A stretch of DNA of 35,344 nucleotides, taken from NCBI GenBank assembly GCA_024742605.1, contig JANSYC010000039.1, positions 1-35,344 of the forward strand. Direction: 5' to 3'. Below, in pieces: positions 8,472 through 16,779 of the stretch. Numbering within the stretch: the first letter of the stretch is position 1; each line of letters opens with the position of its first letter. The position numbers and the translations under genes are program-made. This DNA is from Alphaproteobacteria bacterium (lineage in GTDB: Bacteria; Pseudomonadota; Alphaproteobacteria; Thalassobaculales; Thalassobaculaceae). The notes under the pieces were generated by a model, which saw only the letters and a list, made by a program, of their open reading frames with translations, made no database searches and had not been told where the DNA came from.

Positions 8472-10606
8472 ATCTTCGCTCCCAGCACCAGGGCATCCAG
8501 CGCCACCACTCCGTATCCCTTTGGCAGCACCCGGACCGGGTTCAGGTCCACGCTCTCGATCCGGTTCGCCTCGGCCGCCGCGAAAACCGACACCTTGGCC
8601 AGCAGCTCCGCCAGCGCATCCACATCGGCAACCGGCGCGCCCCGGACGCCGTCGAAGATCTTCGCCCCCTTCAACTCGCCGATCATCCTCCGGGCTTCCT
8701 CGACCCCGAAAGGCGCCAATCGGAAGGCCACGTCCTCCAGCACCTCGACCAGGACCCCCCCCAGCCCCACCATCACCACCGGCCCAAAGGTCGGGTCCCG
8801 CTGAACGCCGACCACGGCCTCGACGCCCTCGGGCGCCATTTCTGCCACCAGCACACCCTCGATCCGGGCGTCCGGAACCTGTCCGCGGACCCGATCCAGC
8901 AGGGTGCGGTAGGCGGCCCGGATCTTGACCTCGCCATCCTCACCGCCGCCGACGCCGATCATCACGCCGCCGACCTCGGTCTTATGGAGAATGTCGGGCG
9001 AGGCGATCTTCAGAACGACCTTGCCGCCGAGTTTGGACGCCGCCTCCGCCGCCGCACCGGCGGACCCCGCCAGCCGGTGCCGGACGAATGGCACGCCCCA
9101 TTTCGCCAGCAGGCTCATGGCCGCGGGCTCGGACAAAGAGGCGGTCGGAACCTGCGGTGCGTCCTTGGGGGCTTCGGGCGGGGCGCCGGTCCCGCGACGG
9201 GCGAAGAACCGGCCCAGCTTCATCAGCGACGCCGCAGCAGAGACCGCCCGGGTCGGATCCTCGAACACCGGGTAACCACCGTCCTCGTAGTAGCGCACCA
9301 TTTCAGGCGAGCCGATCAGGGACAGCAGGATAACCTTGTCGGGAAACTGCTCCCGGGTCGTGGCCAGGGTCTTGATCAGATCGTCGGCGATGTATTTCGA
9401 CGACGCGATCATGGTGAAGAAGGCGACGATCGCGTCGTAGTTTCCCTCCTCCAGCATGATCCGCAGGTTCTCGGAGATCAGGCTGACATCGTTGAAGGCC
9501 TGGGCCGTGATGTCGACCGGATTGCGCACCGCGGCGAACGGCAGCAGCGCCTTCAGCTTGGCCTGGGTCGACTCCGGCATCGGCGCCACGTCCAGGCCCA
9601 GATCGTCGGCCGCGTCTGCCATCTGCACGCCCACGCCCCCCGAGATCGTCATCAGTCCGATCCGGTTTCCCGACGGGAACCGCCCGCGCGAGGCGGCATA
9701 GGCCGCGTCGAGCAGCTGGTCGGTGCTGTCGACCCGGATGACGCCGTATTGCCGGAACAATGCGTCGTAGACCCGGTCGGAGCCGGCCAGGGCGGCCGTA
9801 TGGGAGGCGGCGGCGGCGGCCCCGACCTCGGACCGGCCGACCTTCATCATGATCACCGGCTTACCGGCATCGGACGCCTTGCGAAGTGACTCGCGCAGGG
9901 CGTCCCCGTCCCGAATCCCCTCGGCATAGGAGACGATCACTCGGGTTTGCTCATCCTCGGCCAGATAGCCGATGGCATCGGCCAGATCCACATCCGCCTC
10001 GTTGCCGGTGGTGATCCAGATTCCGGTGTTCACACCCGACTTGCGCAGCAACGCGAAGACGTGACTGCCGTAGGCGCCGGACTGGCTGGCGATCGCAACC
10101 GGACCCGGTTCCGGCAGGAAATTGTCGACCGAGGACGAGAACGTCGCCATCCATCCGGAATGGGCGTTGAAGATCCCCAGACAGTTCGGACCGAGCAGGC
10201 GCAGGCCGCCGTCCCGGGCGATCCGCCGGATGCGGTCCTGGGCCGCCTGCCCCTCCGCGCCCATTTCCGCGAAACCGGACGAGAACAGCACCGCCGCCTT
10301 CACCCCTTTGGCCACGCAGGCCTCCAGCGTCTCAGGCACGATCGGCGCCGGAACCGCGATGATGCAGGCTTCCGGCGCCCGCGGCAGGTCCGCGACACTT
10401 GGATAGGCCTTCAGGCCTTGGACCGAGTCCCGCTTTGGGTTGACCGGGAAAATGTCGCCCTTGAACCCGGCCCGCTGGATGTAGGCGAGCGGACGCCCGC
10501 CGATCCGCGCGGGATCGTCCGAAGCGCCGATCACGGCTATGGACGCCGGGTCGACAAGGGATTTCAGGGTCGAGACGGCAGGCCGATCGTTAAAGGGTTT
10601 CGACAT
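8468..10606 (-). CDS. ADP-forming acyl-CoA synthetase (acetate-CoA ligase family)
   Basis: 712 residues, fused alpha-beta form. An N-terminal CoA-binding Rossmann domain (about 10-145, IAVIGASDDPARIG) is followed by succinyl-CoA-ligase-like domains (about 150-480). These carry SQSGAYGS and the phosphorylatable His269 in SHTAALAGSD. A C-terminal ATP-grasp domain (about 490-712) includes GGKVVLKIASPDILHKTEVGG. The reaction is interconversion of acyl-CoA plus ADP and phosphate with acid, ATP and CoA; the acid is unknown. The frame is open to 10768, but ATG 10606 overlaps the cyclase stop as TGATG and gives the family N-terminus, so the upstream 54 residues are rejected. The downstream monooxygenase also overlaps it by 4 bases. 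Confidence 0.93.
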   Translation of the reverse strand: MSKPFNDRPAVSTLKSLVDPASIAVIGASDDPARIGGRPLAYIQRAGFKGDIFPVNPKRDSVQGLKAYPSVADLPRAPEACIIAVPAPIVPETLEACVAKGVKAAVLFSSGFAEMGAEGQAAQDRIRRIARDGGLRLLGPNCLGIFNAHSGWMATFSSSVDNFLPEPGPVAIASQSGAYGSHVFALLRKSGVNTGIWITTGNEADVDLADAIGYLAEDEQTRVIVSYAEGIRDGDALRESLRKASDAGKPVIMMKVGRSEVGAAAAASHTAALAGSDRVYDALFRQYGVIRVDSTDQLLDAAYAASRGRFPSGNRIGLMTISGGVGVQMADAADDLGLDVAPMPESTQAKLKALLPFAAVRNPVDITAQAFNDVSLISENLRIMLEEGNYDAIVAFFTMIASSKYIADDLIKTLATTREQFPDKVILLSLIGSPEMVRYYEDGGYPVFEDPTRAVSAAASLMKLGRFFARRGTGAPPEAPKDAPQVPTASLSEPAAMSLLAKWGVPFVRHRLAGSAGAAAEAASKLGGKVVLKIASPDILHKTEVGGVMIGVGGGEDGEVKIRAAYRTLLDRVRGQVPDARIEGVLVAEMAPEGVEAVVGVQRDPTFGPVVMVGLGGVLVEVLEDVAFRLAPFGVEEARRMIGELKGAKIFDGVRGAPVADVDALAELLAKVSVFAAAEANRIESVDLNPVRVLPKGYGVVALDALVLGAKI

Positions 10607-11655
10607 CAGACGGTTGCAACCGGTGTGGCGGGCGATCCCACGGCGCCGGGCAAGCGCAGCGGCGGGGCGGTCAGCAGGAAACGGCTGCGTCCGTTGGCGG
10701 CCAGCCACTCGGCCAGTTCGGTCAGATAGAACATTTCCCCCAGATGAATCCCCAGCTTGAACAGGCATAGCTCGTGGATCGGCATCAAAGGTGGCTTGCC
10801 GGTCTTGGAGCGCGGGTTGGGGATCTCCTCGACCGCGTAATTGTCCCCGATCAGGACGGACAGACCGCTGACGCGAATCCAGTCCTGCAGTCGCGGGTCT
10901 CCGCCGTCGAGGGTGGCGCAGCCCTTGTGCAGCACCTCCGGGTCGGGATTGCCGCCCATATCGATCAGCCGTTGGGAGAAGCCGGTGTGGATGCAGACCA
11001 TGTCACCCTCCTCCACCACCACGTCATCCTCTGCCATAATCTTCTCCAGCATCGCGAAATCGACCACCGTCCGGTCGTCGCCCAGATGCTTGCGCAGATT
11101 GATCATCACGCCGCGCCCCTGGACGCAGGTCTCCGCCATGGTCTCGATGCCCAGCGCCTTCGCCCGCACCCCCGGGAACCGTTGCAGCGGGTCCGCCTCA
11201 GGGTCTTCGGTGGGCGCGATCAGATGCTCCAGCCCGCTCCAGCCGTTGTAGTAGACGATCTCCGCAATGCCGTCGCCGTTGGCATCGAACTGCGATCCGA
11301 CATGGGCGAAACTGTCCCACTGGGTCGAATATTGCAGGCACATCAGAACCGCGTCGTCGGAGACCACGTCCGTCATGCCGGGCGATTCGGAGGAGGCTGT
11401 GAAGTTGTAGTTCGAAAGCCCGGTCCGCTCGCGCGCGGTGGCATAAAGCTTGGGCGGAAAGCGTCGAGGGTTCAGGATTCGGCCGCCCGGCAGGTCCAGG
11501 GGCAGGGACAGGCAGAACGACGTGCCGGTCTTGACCTCCTTGACCGCTTCGACCACCCGCTCAGGGGTCAGAAGATTGATCCGCCCCAGCTGATCATCCG
11601 GTCCGAAATCGCCCCAGTTCGACCCTTCAGGCCGGTTGGTCCACCGCGCCGCCAT
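10606..11655 (-). CDS. Cyclase-family metal-dependent hydrolase (kynurenine formamidase-like)
   Basis: 349-residue member of the cyclase family (PF04199), metal-dependent hydrolases of amides, lactones or cyclic substrates. The start ATG at 11655 has GGGAGGA close upstream. The metal-site motif, normally HxGTHxDxPxH, appears here as STQWDSFAH (residues 110-118). Asp114 and His118 are kept, while the first His position is Gln112. Similar Gln variants occur in the long branch of this family as I recall it, so a changed metal site rather than a dead protein is likely. It is first in a tightly overlapping operon with the acyl-CoA synthetase and nitronate monooxygenase. A ring or amide opening that yields an acid for CoA activation would make sense, but that is inference. 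Confidence 0.88.
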   Translation of the reverse strand: MAARWTNRPEGSNWGDFGPDDQLGRINLLTPERVVEAVKEVKTGTSFCLSLPLDLPGGRILNPRRFPPKLYATARERTGLSNYNFTASSESPGMTDVVSDDAVLMCLQYSTQWDSFAHVGSQFDANGDGIAEIVYYNGWSGLEHLIAPTEDPEADPLQRFPGVRAKALGIETMAETCVQGRGVMINLRKHLGDDRTVVDFAMLEKIMAEDDVVVEEGDMVCIHTGFSQRLIDMGGNPDPEVLHKGCATLDGGDPRLQDWIRVSGLSVLIGDNYAVEEIPNPRSKTGKPPLMPIHELCLFKLGIHLGEMFYLTELAEWLAANGRSRFLLTAPPLRLPGAVGSPATPVATV

Positions 11656-11770
11656 CGCATCCTCCCAAGATAATTTTGCCCGGCCTCGACTGGGCGGGTT
11701 CGATCAGGACGAATTGTTGGCATGGCAACGATGCCCTGTGAAGGGGTGAGGTCGCCGTCCGGCCGACGGG

Positions 11771-12367
11771 CTAGAGATTGTCCAGACGCGCCTTGCGACC
11801 CAGATAGCCTCCGTGATGGCGCAGGCCGTACTCGTCCCGGGTGACGCCCTTCTTCTCCATCAGGACCAGGGTCAGGGCGTCGGAAATCGCGCTCATTGCG
11901 GCGATACTGGCGGAGGGCGTCAGACGCAGCGGGCACGGCTCTTCGATCGCCCCCATATTCAGAACCACATCGGCGAGATCCCGCAGGCCCGAATCCGGAT
12001 GCGAGGTCACGGCGATGACCTTCCCCGTCCCGTTGATGTGCCGGGCCAGCTTGATGAACTCGACCACCTCAACCGTCTTGCCGGAGGTTGAGAACGCGAT
12101 CATACAGTCGCCGTCTTCCACATGCCCCAGATCACCATGCGCCGCCTCGCTGGGATGGACGAAGAAAGCTGGCGTTGCGGTCGAGGCCAAGGTCGCCGCG
12201 AACCGGCGGCCCACATAGCCCGCCTTGCCCATGCCGGTGATGATCACTTTCCCCGGTGCCGTGAACATCAGGTCGATCGCCTCAGCGAAACTGTCATCCA
12301 CCTGAATGGCGCTGATCGCCTGGGCTTCAGCGTCCAGAATGCTGCGGATACGGGCTGCAATGTCCAT
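11771..12367 (-). CDS. Single-domain KpsF/GutQ-type sugar-phosphate isomerase (SIS domain only)
   Basis: 198 residues. It covers only the SIS domain of the arabinose-5-phosphate isomerase family, with IITGMGKAGYVGRRFAATLAST, the FVHPSEAAHGDLGHV block and the C-terminal YGLRHHGGYLGRKARL. Full-length KdsD/KpsF/GutQ are about 320 residues with two CBS domains after this point; here the frame stops with TAG right after the SIS domain. Natural CBS-less forms are known, so this need not be a truncated remnant. The expected reaction is ribulose-5-phosphate to arabinose-5-phosphate for Kdo synthesis, but no Kdo gene is nearby. The start has GGAGA with 8-base spacing. It is divergent from the AtuA gene across 132 bases. 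Confidence 0.88.
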   Translation of the reverse strand: MDIAARIRSILDAEAQAISAIQVDDSFAEAIDLMFTAPGKVIITGMGKAGYVGRRFAATLASTATPAFFVHPSEAAHGDLGHVEDGDCMIAFSTSGKTVEVVEFIKLARHINGTGKVIAVTSHPDSGLRDLADVVLNMGAIEEPCPLRLTPSASIAAMSAISDALTLVLMEKKGVTRDEYGLRHHGGYLGRKARLDNL

Positions 12368-12499
12368 CAGTCGGTCTCCATGGGGTCGCCGGCTGGGAAT
12401 AGGCCGTTCATGCGATCAGCGCAAGGCGGCATCGCCGACAGACGCCCTACCGAAAGCGGCCGCTGCCCGCTAGAGTCTGAGAAAATCGGAGGAAACCAA

Positions 12500-13876
12500 A
12501 TGGCAAAAAGAACCGTCTACATCGGCTGTGGCGCTGGGTTCGCGGGTGACCGGTGGGATGCCGCAGTACCGGTTGTGGCGACCCTGGCGCGCCGGGACGG
12601 CCCGCGCTATCTGATGTTCGAAACCCTGGCCGAGCGCACGCTCGCGCTTGCGCAACAGGCCCGCATCGAGAACCCGGAGGCGGGCTACTCCCAGTACCTG
12701 GAACGCTATGTCCGCCCGGTGATGCGGGACGCGAAAGCGGCGGGGATTCGAATCGTCTCGAACTTCGGAGCCGCCAACCCCTTGGGCGGCGCGCGGAAAC
12801 TGCTGGCGATGGCCCGCGAGGAGGGGATTGACGGCCTGAAGGTGGCAGTCGTGGACGGAGACGACCTGACCGCCGTCATGACCGAGGCCGAGATCCGCGA
12901 CCATGCCCCGGTCGAAGGCCTCGACATGCCGGAAGGCAAGATGGTGGCGGCGAATGTCTATCTGGGGGCGCAGCCGATTGCCGAGGCCCTGGCTCTGGGC
13001 GCGGACATCGTCGTGGTCGGACGCTGTTCCGACCCGGCACTGGCACTGGGGCCGCTGTTGCACGAGTTCGGCTGGCCGCTGGACGACTTGGACCGGATTG
13101 CGGCGGGAACGCTGGCCGGACATCTCCTGGAATGCGGCGCGCAGGTGACCGGTGGGTATTTCGCGGATCCCGGCTTCAAGGATGTGCCAGATTTCGGCCG
13201 CGTCGGATTTCCGATCGCCGAGGTCACCGCAGACGGGGCGATCACGATCACCAAGGCGGACGACACTGGCGGGCTGGTTTCGCACCGCACGGTCAAGGAA
13301 CAGATCCTCTACGAGATGCATGACCCGAGCGCCTATCTGACGCCCGATGTGACCCTGGATATCACCGGGGTGACCGTGAAGGAGGTGGGTCCGGACCGGG
13401 TATCGGTCACCGGCGCGCGGGGCAAGCCGATGCCGCCGACCCTGAAGGCCACCCTCAGCTTCGAGGGCGGCTGGCTCGGCGAAGGGGAAATCACCTATGC
13501 GGGGCCGAACGCGCGGCGGCGGGCCGAACTGGCGATCGACGTGCTGCGGGAAAGGGCTCGGGGCCTGGGAACCAATTGGCCGCTGCGCTTCGACCTGATC
13601 GGGACCGTCGCAACCTTCGACGGGGATGACGGCGACCTGAGAGCCGGACGTGACTATTCGTCCGACGGCGAATACCGGGTTCGCATGGCGACCCGCGGAC
13701 CGGACAAGCAGATGGCGCAATGGATCGCCGATGAAGTGCTCTCGCTGTATTGCTCCGGGCCAGCTGGCGGCGCCGGTGTGCGCCACCGAATCGCCCCACA
13801 GGTCACCACCGCTTCCATTCTGATCGATCGCGCCCGTGTGAACCCCACGGCCCGTCTGGTCGAGGAGACCGCATGA
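12500..13876 (+). CDS. AtuA-family protein (acyclic terpene utilisation, DUF1446)
   Basis: 458 residues matching the AtuA family (PF07287), named for a gene needed for acyclic terpene (citronellol/geraniol) use in Pseudomonas; its biochemical role is not established. Seen here are VYIGCGAGFAGDRW at the start, RIVSNFGAANPLGGARKLLA, and VVVGRCSDPALALGPL with the following HLLECGAQVTGGYFADP. The frame is open from 12122, but ATG 12500 carries an excellent GGAGG (12488-12492, 7-base spacing). The stop overlaps the next gene's ATG. No other atu genes (for example geranyl-CoA carboxylase) are in the window, so terpene use is not implied by context alone. Confidence 0.9.
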   Translation: MAKRTVYIGCGAGFAGDRWDAAVPVVATLARRDGPRYLMFETLAERTLALAQQARIENPEAGYSQYLERYVRPVMRDAKAAGIRIVSNFGAANPLGGARKLLAMAREEGIDGLKVAVVDGDDLTAVMTEAEIRDHAPVEGLDMPEGKMVAANVYLGAQPIAEALALGADIVVVGRCSDPALALGPLLHEFGWPLDDLDRIAAGTLAGHLLECGAQVTGGYFADPGFKDVPDFGRVGFPIAEVTADGAITITKADDTGGLVSHRTVKEQILYEMHDPSAYLTPDVTLDITGVTVKEVGPDRVSVTGARGKPMPPTLKATLSFEGGWLGEGEITYAGPNARRRAELAIDVLRERARGLGTNWPLRFDLIGTVATFDGDDGDLRAGRDYSSDGEYRVRMATRGPDKQMAQWIADEVLSLYCSGPAGGAGVRHRIAPQVTTASILIDRARVNPTARLVEETA

Positions 13877-14223
13877 TGTCGAACACCGTCACCACCAAGC
13901 TGCATGCGGTTGCCCATGGGCGCACCGGCGACAAGGGCAACCGGGTCAACATCTCGGTCATTCCGTATCACGATGAAGCCTGGCCGTATCTCCTGGACCA
14001 GCTCACGCCCGCCCGAATCCAGGCCCATTTCGCGCATAAAGGCGCGGGAGAGGTCACACGGTACGAACTGCCCAATCTGCCGGCGATGAACTTCGTCATC
14101 GACGACGTCCTGCAGGGCGGAGTAAACGCGTCGCTGAACCTGGACGGCCATGGCAAAAGCCTGGCGTTCCACCTGCTGGATCTGGAGGTCACGGTCCCAG
14201 CGAGTTGTGTAGTGAGTGGGTAG
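13873..14223 (+). CDS. AtuA-related small protein
   Basis: 116 residues. It resembles the small AtuA-related module that in some organisms is fused to the C-terminus of AtuA: KLHAVAHGRTGDKGNRVNISVIPY, then RYELPNLPAMNFVIDDVLQGGVNASLNLDGHGK. Two adjacent ATGs (13873, 13876) are possible; the first gives a 4-base overlap with the AtuA stop, the second a 1-base overlap. The coupling indicates a 1:1 partner of AtuA. It ends 12 bases before the convergent histidine kinase gene. Confidence 0.85.
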   Translation: MMSNTVTTKLHAVAHGRTGDKGNRVNISVIPYHDEAWPYLLDQLTPARIQAHFAHKGAGEVTRYELPNLPAMNFVIDDVLQGGVNASLNLDGHGKSLAFHLLDLEVTVPASCVVSG

Positions 14224-14240
14224 AGCCAGATCCGCTCACT
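14211..14240. terminator. Candidate bidirectional terminator between convergent genes
   Basis: Arms 14211-14219 (AGTGAGTGG) and 14232-14240 (CCGCTCACT) pair over nine positions with one G-T wobble and a 12-base loop. The hairpin spans the stop codons of both the AtuA-related gene and the convergent histidine kinase. There is no T-tract on either strand, so efficiency is uncertain. Confidence 0.3.
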
Positions 14241-16779
14241 TCACCCCTTCTCCGACCGGTGATCGCGCGAAGACCAGAGTGAACTTGGACCCCGCGTCGG
14301 GATTGGATCCCACCACCAGCTTTCCGCTCATGCGACGCATCAGGCGGCTTGTGATCGCAAGGCCCAGCCCGGCGCCCTGCCCTTCGGCGACCAGCGCATT
14401 TTCACGCCTCAGGAAGGGTTCGCCGATCCTTTCGATCATATCCGCGCTCATCCCCGGCCCACGGTCCAGAACCGAAATCATCGGGCGCCCGTCCTCCCGC
14501 GTCGCCTCGACCAGGACCGCCGAGCCGGGTGCGGAGAACTTCACCGCGTTGGACAACAGATTCAGGAGACACTGATGGGTCGACCGACGGTCCGCCGCGA
14601 TCACCAGATCGTCATCGATCCGTGCCTCGACCGATACCCCGTAGCGCTCGGCGATGGGATGAATGGTCTTCAGCGCGCGCGCGACCAATTCGGAAGTCGC
14701 CAGACGCTCCGGCGTGAGTTCGACGGAGCTGCTCTCGATCGTCGAGATCTCGAGGATGTCGTTGATCAGGTCGAGAAGCTGGCTTCCGCTGTCATAGATA
14801 TCCGCCGCATAGCCTTCAACCTTGGACTCGCCCAGAGATTTAACACCGAAAGTCTTCAGCATTTCGGAGAACCCGATAATGGCGTTCAGCGGCGTGCGCA
14901 ACTCGTGGGACATGTTCATCAAGAACTGGAGCTTGGCGTTGTTCGCCTCTTCCGCCTGCTGAAGCTTTTCCTGAAGCTCCTCCGACAAGGTCGAGAGTTG
15001 CTCGTTCGCCAACATGATTTCAGTCATGTCGTGGGCGCTGACGGCGACCGAAATCTTCCCGCCGACCTCAAACCGCGCCAGCGAGACCATGGCCGGAAAC
15101 GTCGAGCCGTCGCGGCGCAAAGCCTGAACGATCCGCGAACTGGAGGACATCGGCCCGGCTTTTGACGCGGCGTCCGCGATATACTTGTCCATGAGACCGG
15201 CGTGCCGGCCCCTGACGAACTGCGGCACCAGAACATCGATCGGGGCGCCGACAAGATCCTCCTTGGTCCATCCGAACAGATTTTCCGCCGCCTCGTTCAC
15301 CATTTCCACCCGCTGGTGCTCTGAGACCGTCAGAATCGCATCCGGCACCGCGCGCAACACGGCTTCGAAGTGATCGCGGAGAGTCGCGAACGCGTTCTGG
15401 TCTTCGATCTCTCGTGTCACGTCGGTTTGGATACCGACATAGTGGGTCAAACCCGCGTCCGCATCGAAGATCGGTGCAATGCGGAGCTGATTCCAAAACC
15501 GGGTACCGTCCTTCCGCCGATTGCGCAGGGTCACCGAACAGGCCGTACCCTGTTCAAGCGTCTCTCTTATGACAGCCAGTTCCTCCTGGTCGCGCTCATC
15601 GATATTGAGAAAGCGACAGTTTCTGCCGACGACCTCGTCATACGCATAGCCCGTCATTTCCAGGAAGCCCCGGTTGGCATAGACCAGCGTGTGATCGGGC
15701 CCCGCGGTGGTCACCAGGACCCCGTTCGTCGCCGACTCCAGGGCCGCACTTTTCAGCGTCAGATCCAGGTCGAGCTCCACGTCGCGGGTAACGTCGATGC
15801 TGACGCCAAGAACAGTAACGCCTTCAGGACGACCCCGATTCGGCACAAACTCCGCAATAAAGCGAATGTACCTCCTATGCCCAGAGGGGGTGCGAACGGT
15901 GAGGGTCCGATCCCAGCGCGAGCGGGTCGACTTGGCGGTCTCGAAATCGGCAAGAATCGTACCCCGCGCACCGTCGACGAGCATCCCATCGAACTCCAAC
16001 ATCGTCTTCGGCGCACCGTCGGTGCCGAATATGTCGCGCTGAACGGGATCCCAGATGAACCGATCGGTATCCAGGTCGTATTCCCAGATGCCGATCCCTG
16101 CAGCGCTGCGGGCCAGGCGCGACTGCTCGGTGATCTTACGGTAGAATTCTCCCTCATCCGCGATCCGGAACATGTTCTCCAGGATCAGTCCGAGAACAAG
16201 AACCCCGATCAGGTTGCTTGAAAGCAGAATCCAGCCGAAGGACGACAGAATCGCTAGTCCTGTGGACACATCGACACTTAAGAAGAATGACGGAATCACC
16301 GTGACCGTCGAGAAAACCGCCAACGCCACGAAGCCTAGGACACCGTAGGCCTCACGGTGGAGAGCCCCCATGATCCAAACCGCCATCAATCCGGACACCC
16401 AATAGAGATAGAGGCTGACGACGCCCCCCAGGACAACCGGCCCGCCGACTTCGTAGCGGGCGATGGCTCCGAGGGTGGCCGCGATCAGGCCGGCAAGAGG
16501 CCCACCGAAAACCGTCGCCATCACCACCGGCGCCGAACGGGTATCAAAGGTCGCCCCGTATGGCGTTACGATCGGCAGTTCCACCACGACGACCGAAAGC
16601 GCGCCGAGCACCAACCCGAACATCGCCTGATTTCTCAAGCCGTTCCTTTTTTTTCTGGGGCCGTGCCACTTTTTGAACTGGTCCGGCGCGAGCCGGAATT
16701 GAGATGCCATCAGGAAAACGAGCGTGGCACCGCCGCACAGCACGAGCAGATTATTCAGGAGCGAGAACCCCAAATTCAT
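14236..16779 (-). CDS. Membrane LOV/PAS sensor histidine kinase
   Basis: 847 residues. About six hydrophobic segments (residues 5-200) include FGGPLAGLIAATLGAIAR, typical of the 5TMR-LYT sensor. Then come a PAS fold (about 220-335), a LOV domain (about 345-458), a third PAS (about 466-590), a short coiled coil, HisKA (His625 in MNMSHELRTP) and HATPase (Asn744, DRGPGM at 772, GAGLGLA at 802). The LOV call rests on GRNCRFL with Cys388, the flavin-adduct cysteine, plus Arg389, Asn420, Asn430 in FWN and Gln451 in GIQTDVT. The usual Gln after FL is Asn392. LOV domains sense blue light through FMN. It has no receiver domain and no response regulator gene adjacent. Its ATG overlaps the diguanylate cyclase stop (ATGA). 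Confidence 0.93.
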   Translation of the reverse strand: MNLGFSLLNNLLVLCGGATLVFLMASQFRLAPDQFKKWHGPRKKRNGLRNQAMFGLVLGALSVVVVELPIVTPYGATFDTRSAPVVMATVFGGPLAGLIAATLGAIARYEVGGPVVLGGVVSLYLYWVSGLMAVWIMGALHREAYGVLGFVALAVFSTVTVIPSFFLSVDVSTGLAILSSFGWILLSSNLIGVLVLGLILENMFRIADEGEFYRKITEQSRLARSAAGIGIWEYDLDTDRFIWDPVQRDIFGTDGAPKTMLEFDGMLVDGARGTILADFETAKSTRSRWDRTLTVRTPSGHRRYIRFIAEFVPNRGRPEGVTVLGVSIDVTRDVELDLDLTLKSAALESATNGVLVTTAGPDHTLVYANRGFLEMTGYAYDEVVGRNCRFLNIDERDQEELAVIRETLEQGTACSVTLRNRRKDGTRFWNQLRIAPIFDADAGLTHYVGIQTDVTREIEDQNAFATLRDHFEAVLRAVPDAILTVSEHQRVEMVNEAAENLFGWTKEDLVGAPIDVLVPQFVRGRHAGLMDKYIADAASKAGPMSSSSRIVQALRRDGSTFPAMVSLARFEVGGKISVAVSAHDMTEIMLANEQLSTLSEELQEKLQQAEEANNAKLQFLMNMSHELRTPLNAIIGFSEMLKTFGVKSLGESKVEGYAADIYDSGSQLLDLINDILEISTIESSSVELTPERLATSELVARALKTIHPIAERYGVSVEARIDDDLVIAADRRSTHQCLLNLLSNAVKFSAPGSAVLVEATREDGRPMISVLDRGPGMSADMIERIGEPFLRRENALVAEGQGAGLGLAITSRLMRRMSGKLVVGSNPDAGSKFTLVFARSPVGEGVK

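Noticed and set aside
7275-8804. 509-codon open frame on the plus strand opposite the nitronate monooxygenase gene
   Set aside because: It is the mirror of a clearly recognised minus-strand gene in GC-rich DNA. Its protein is Arg/Asp/His-rich without family motifs and it also crosses the end of the oxidoreductase gene.
12470-13786. 438-codon minus-strand frame opposite AtuA
   Set aside because: AtuA on the plus strand has family motifs and a strong GGAGG; the minus frame has neither.
14236-16779. HWE-type general-stress kinase, as in many alphaproteobacterial LOV kinases
   Set aside because: The phospho-acceptor region MNMSHELRTP and the GAGLGLA box are classical HisKA/HATPase; no PhyR or EcfG gene and no GGAAC-type promoter is nearby.
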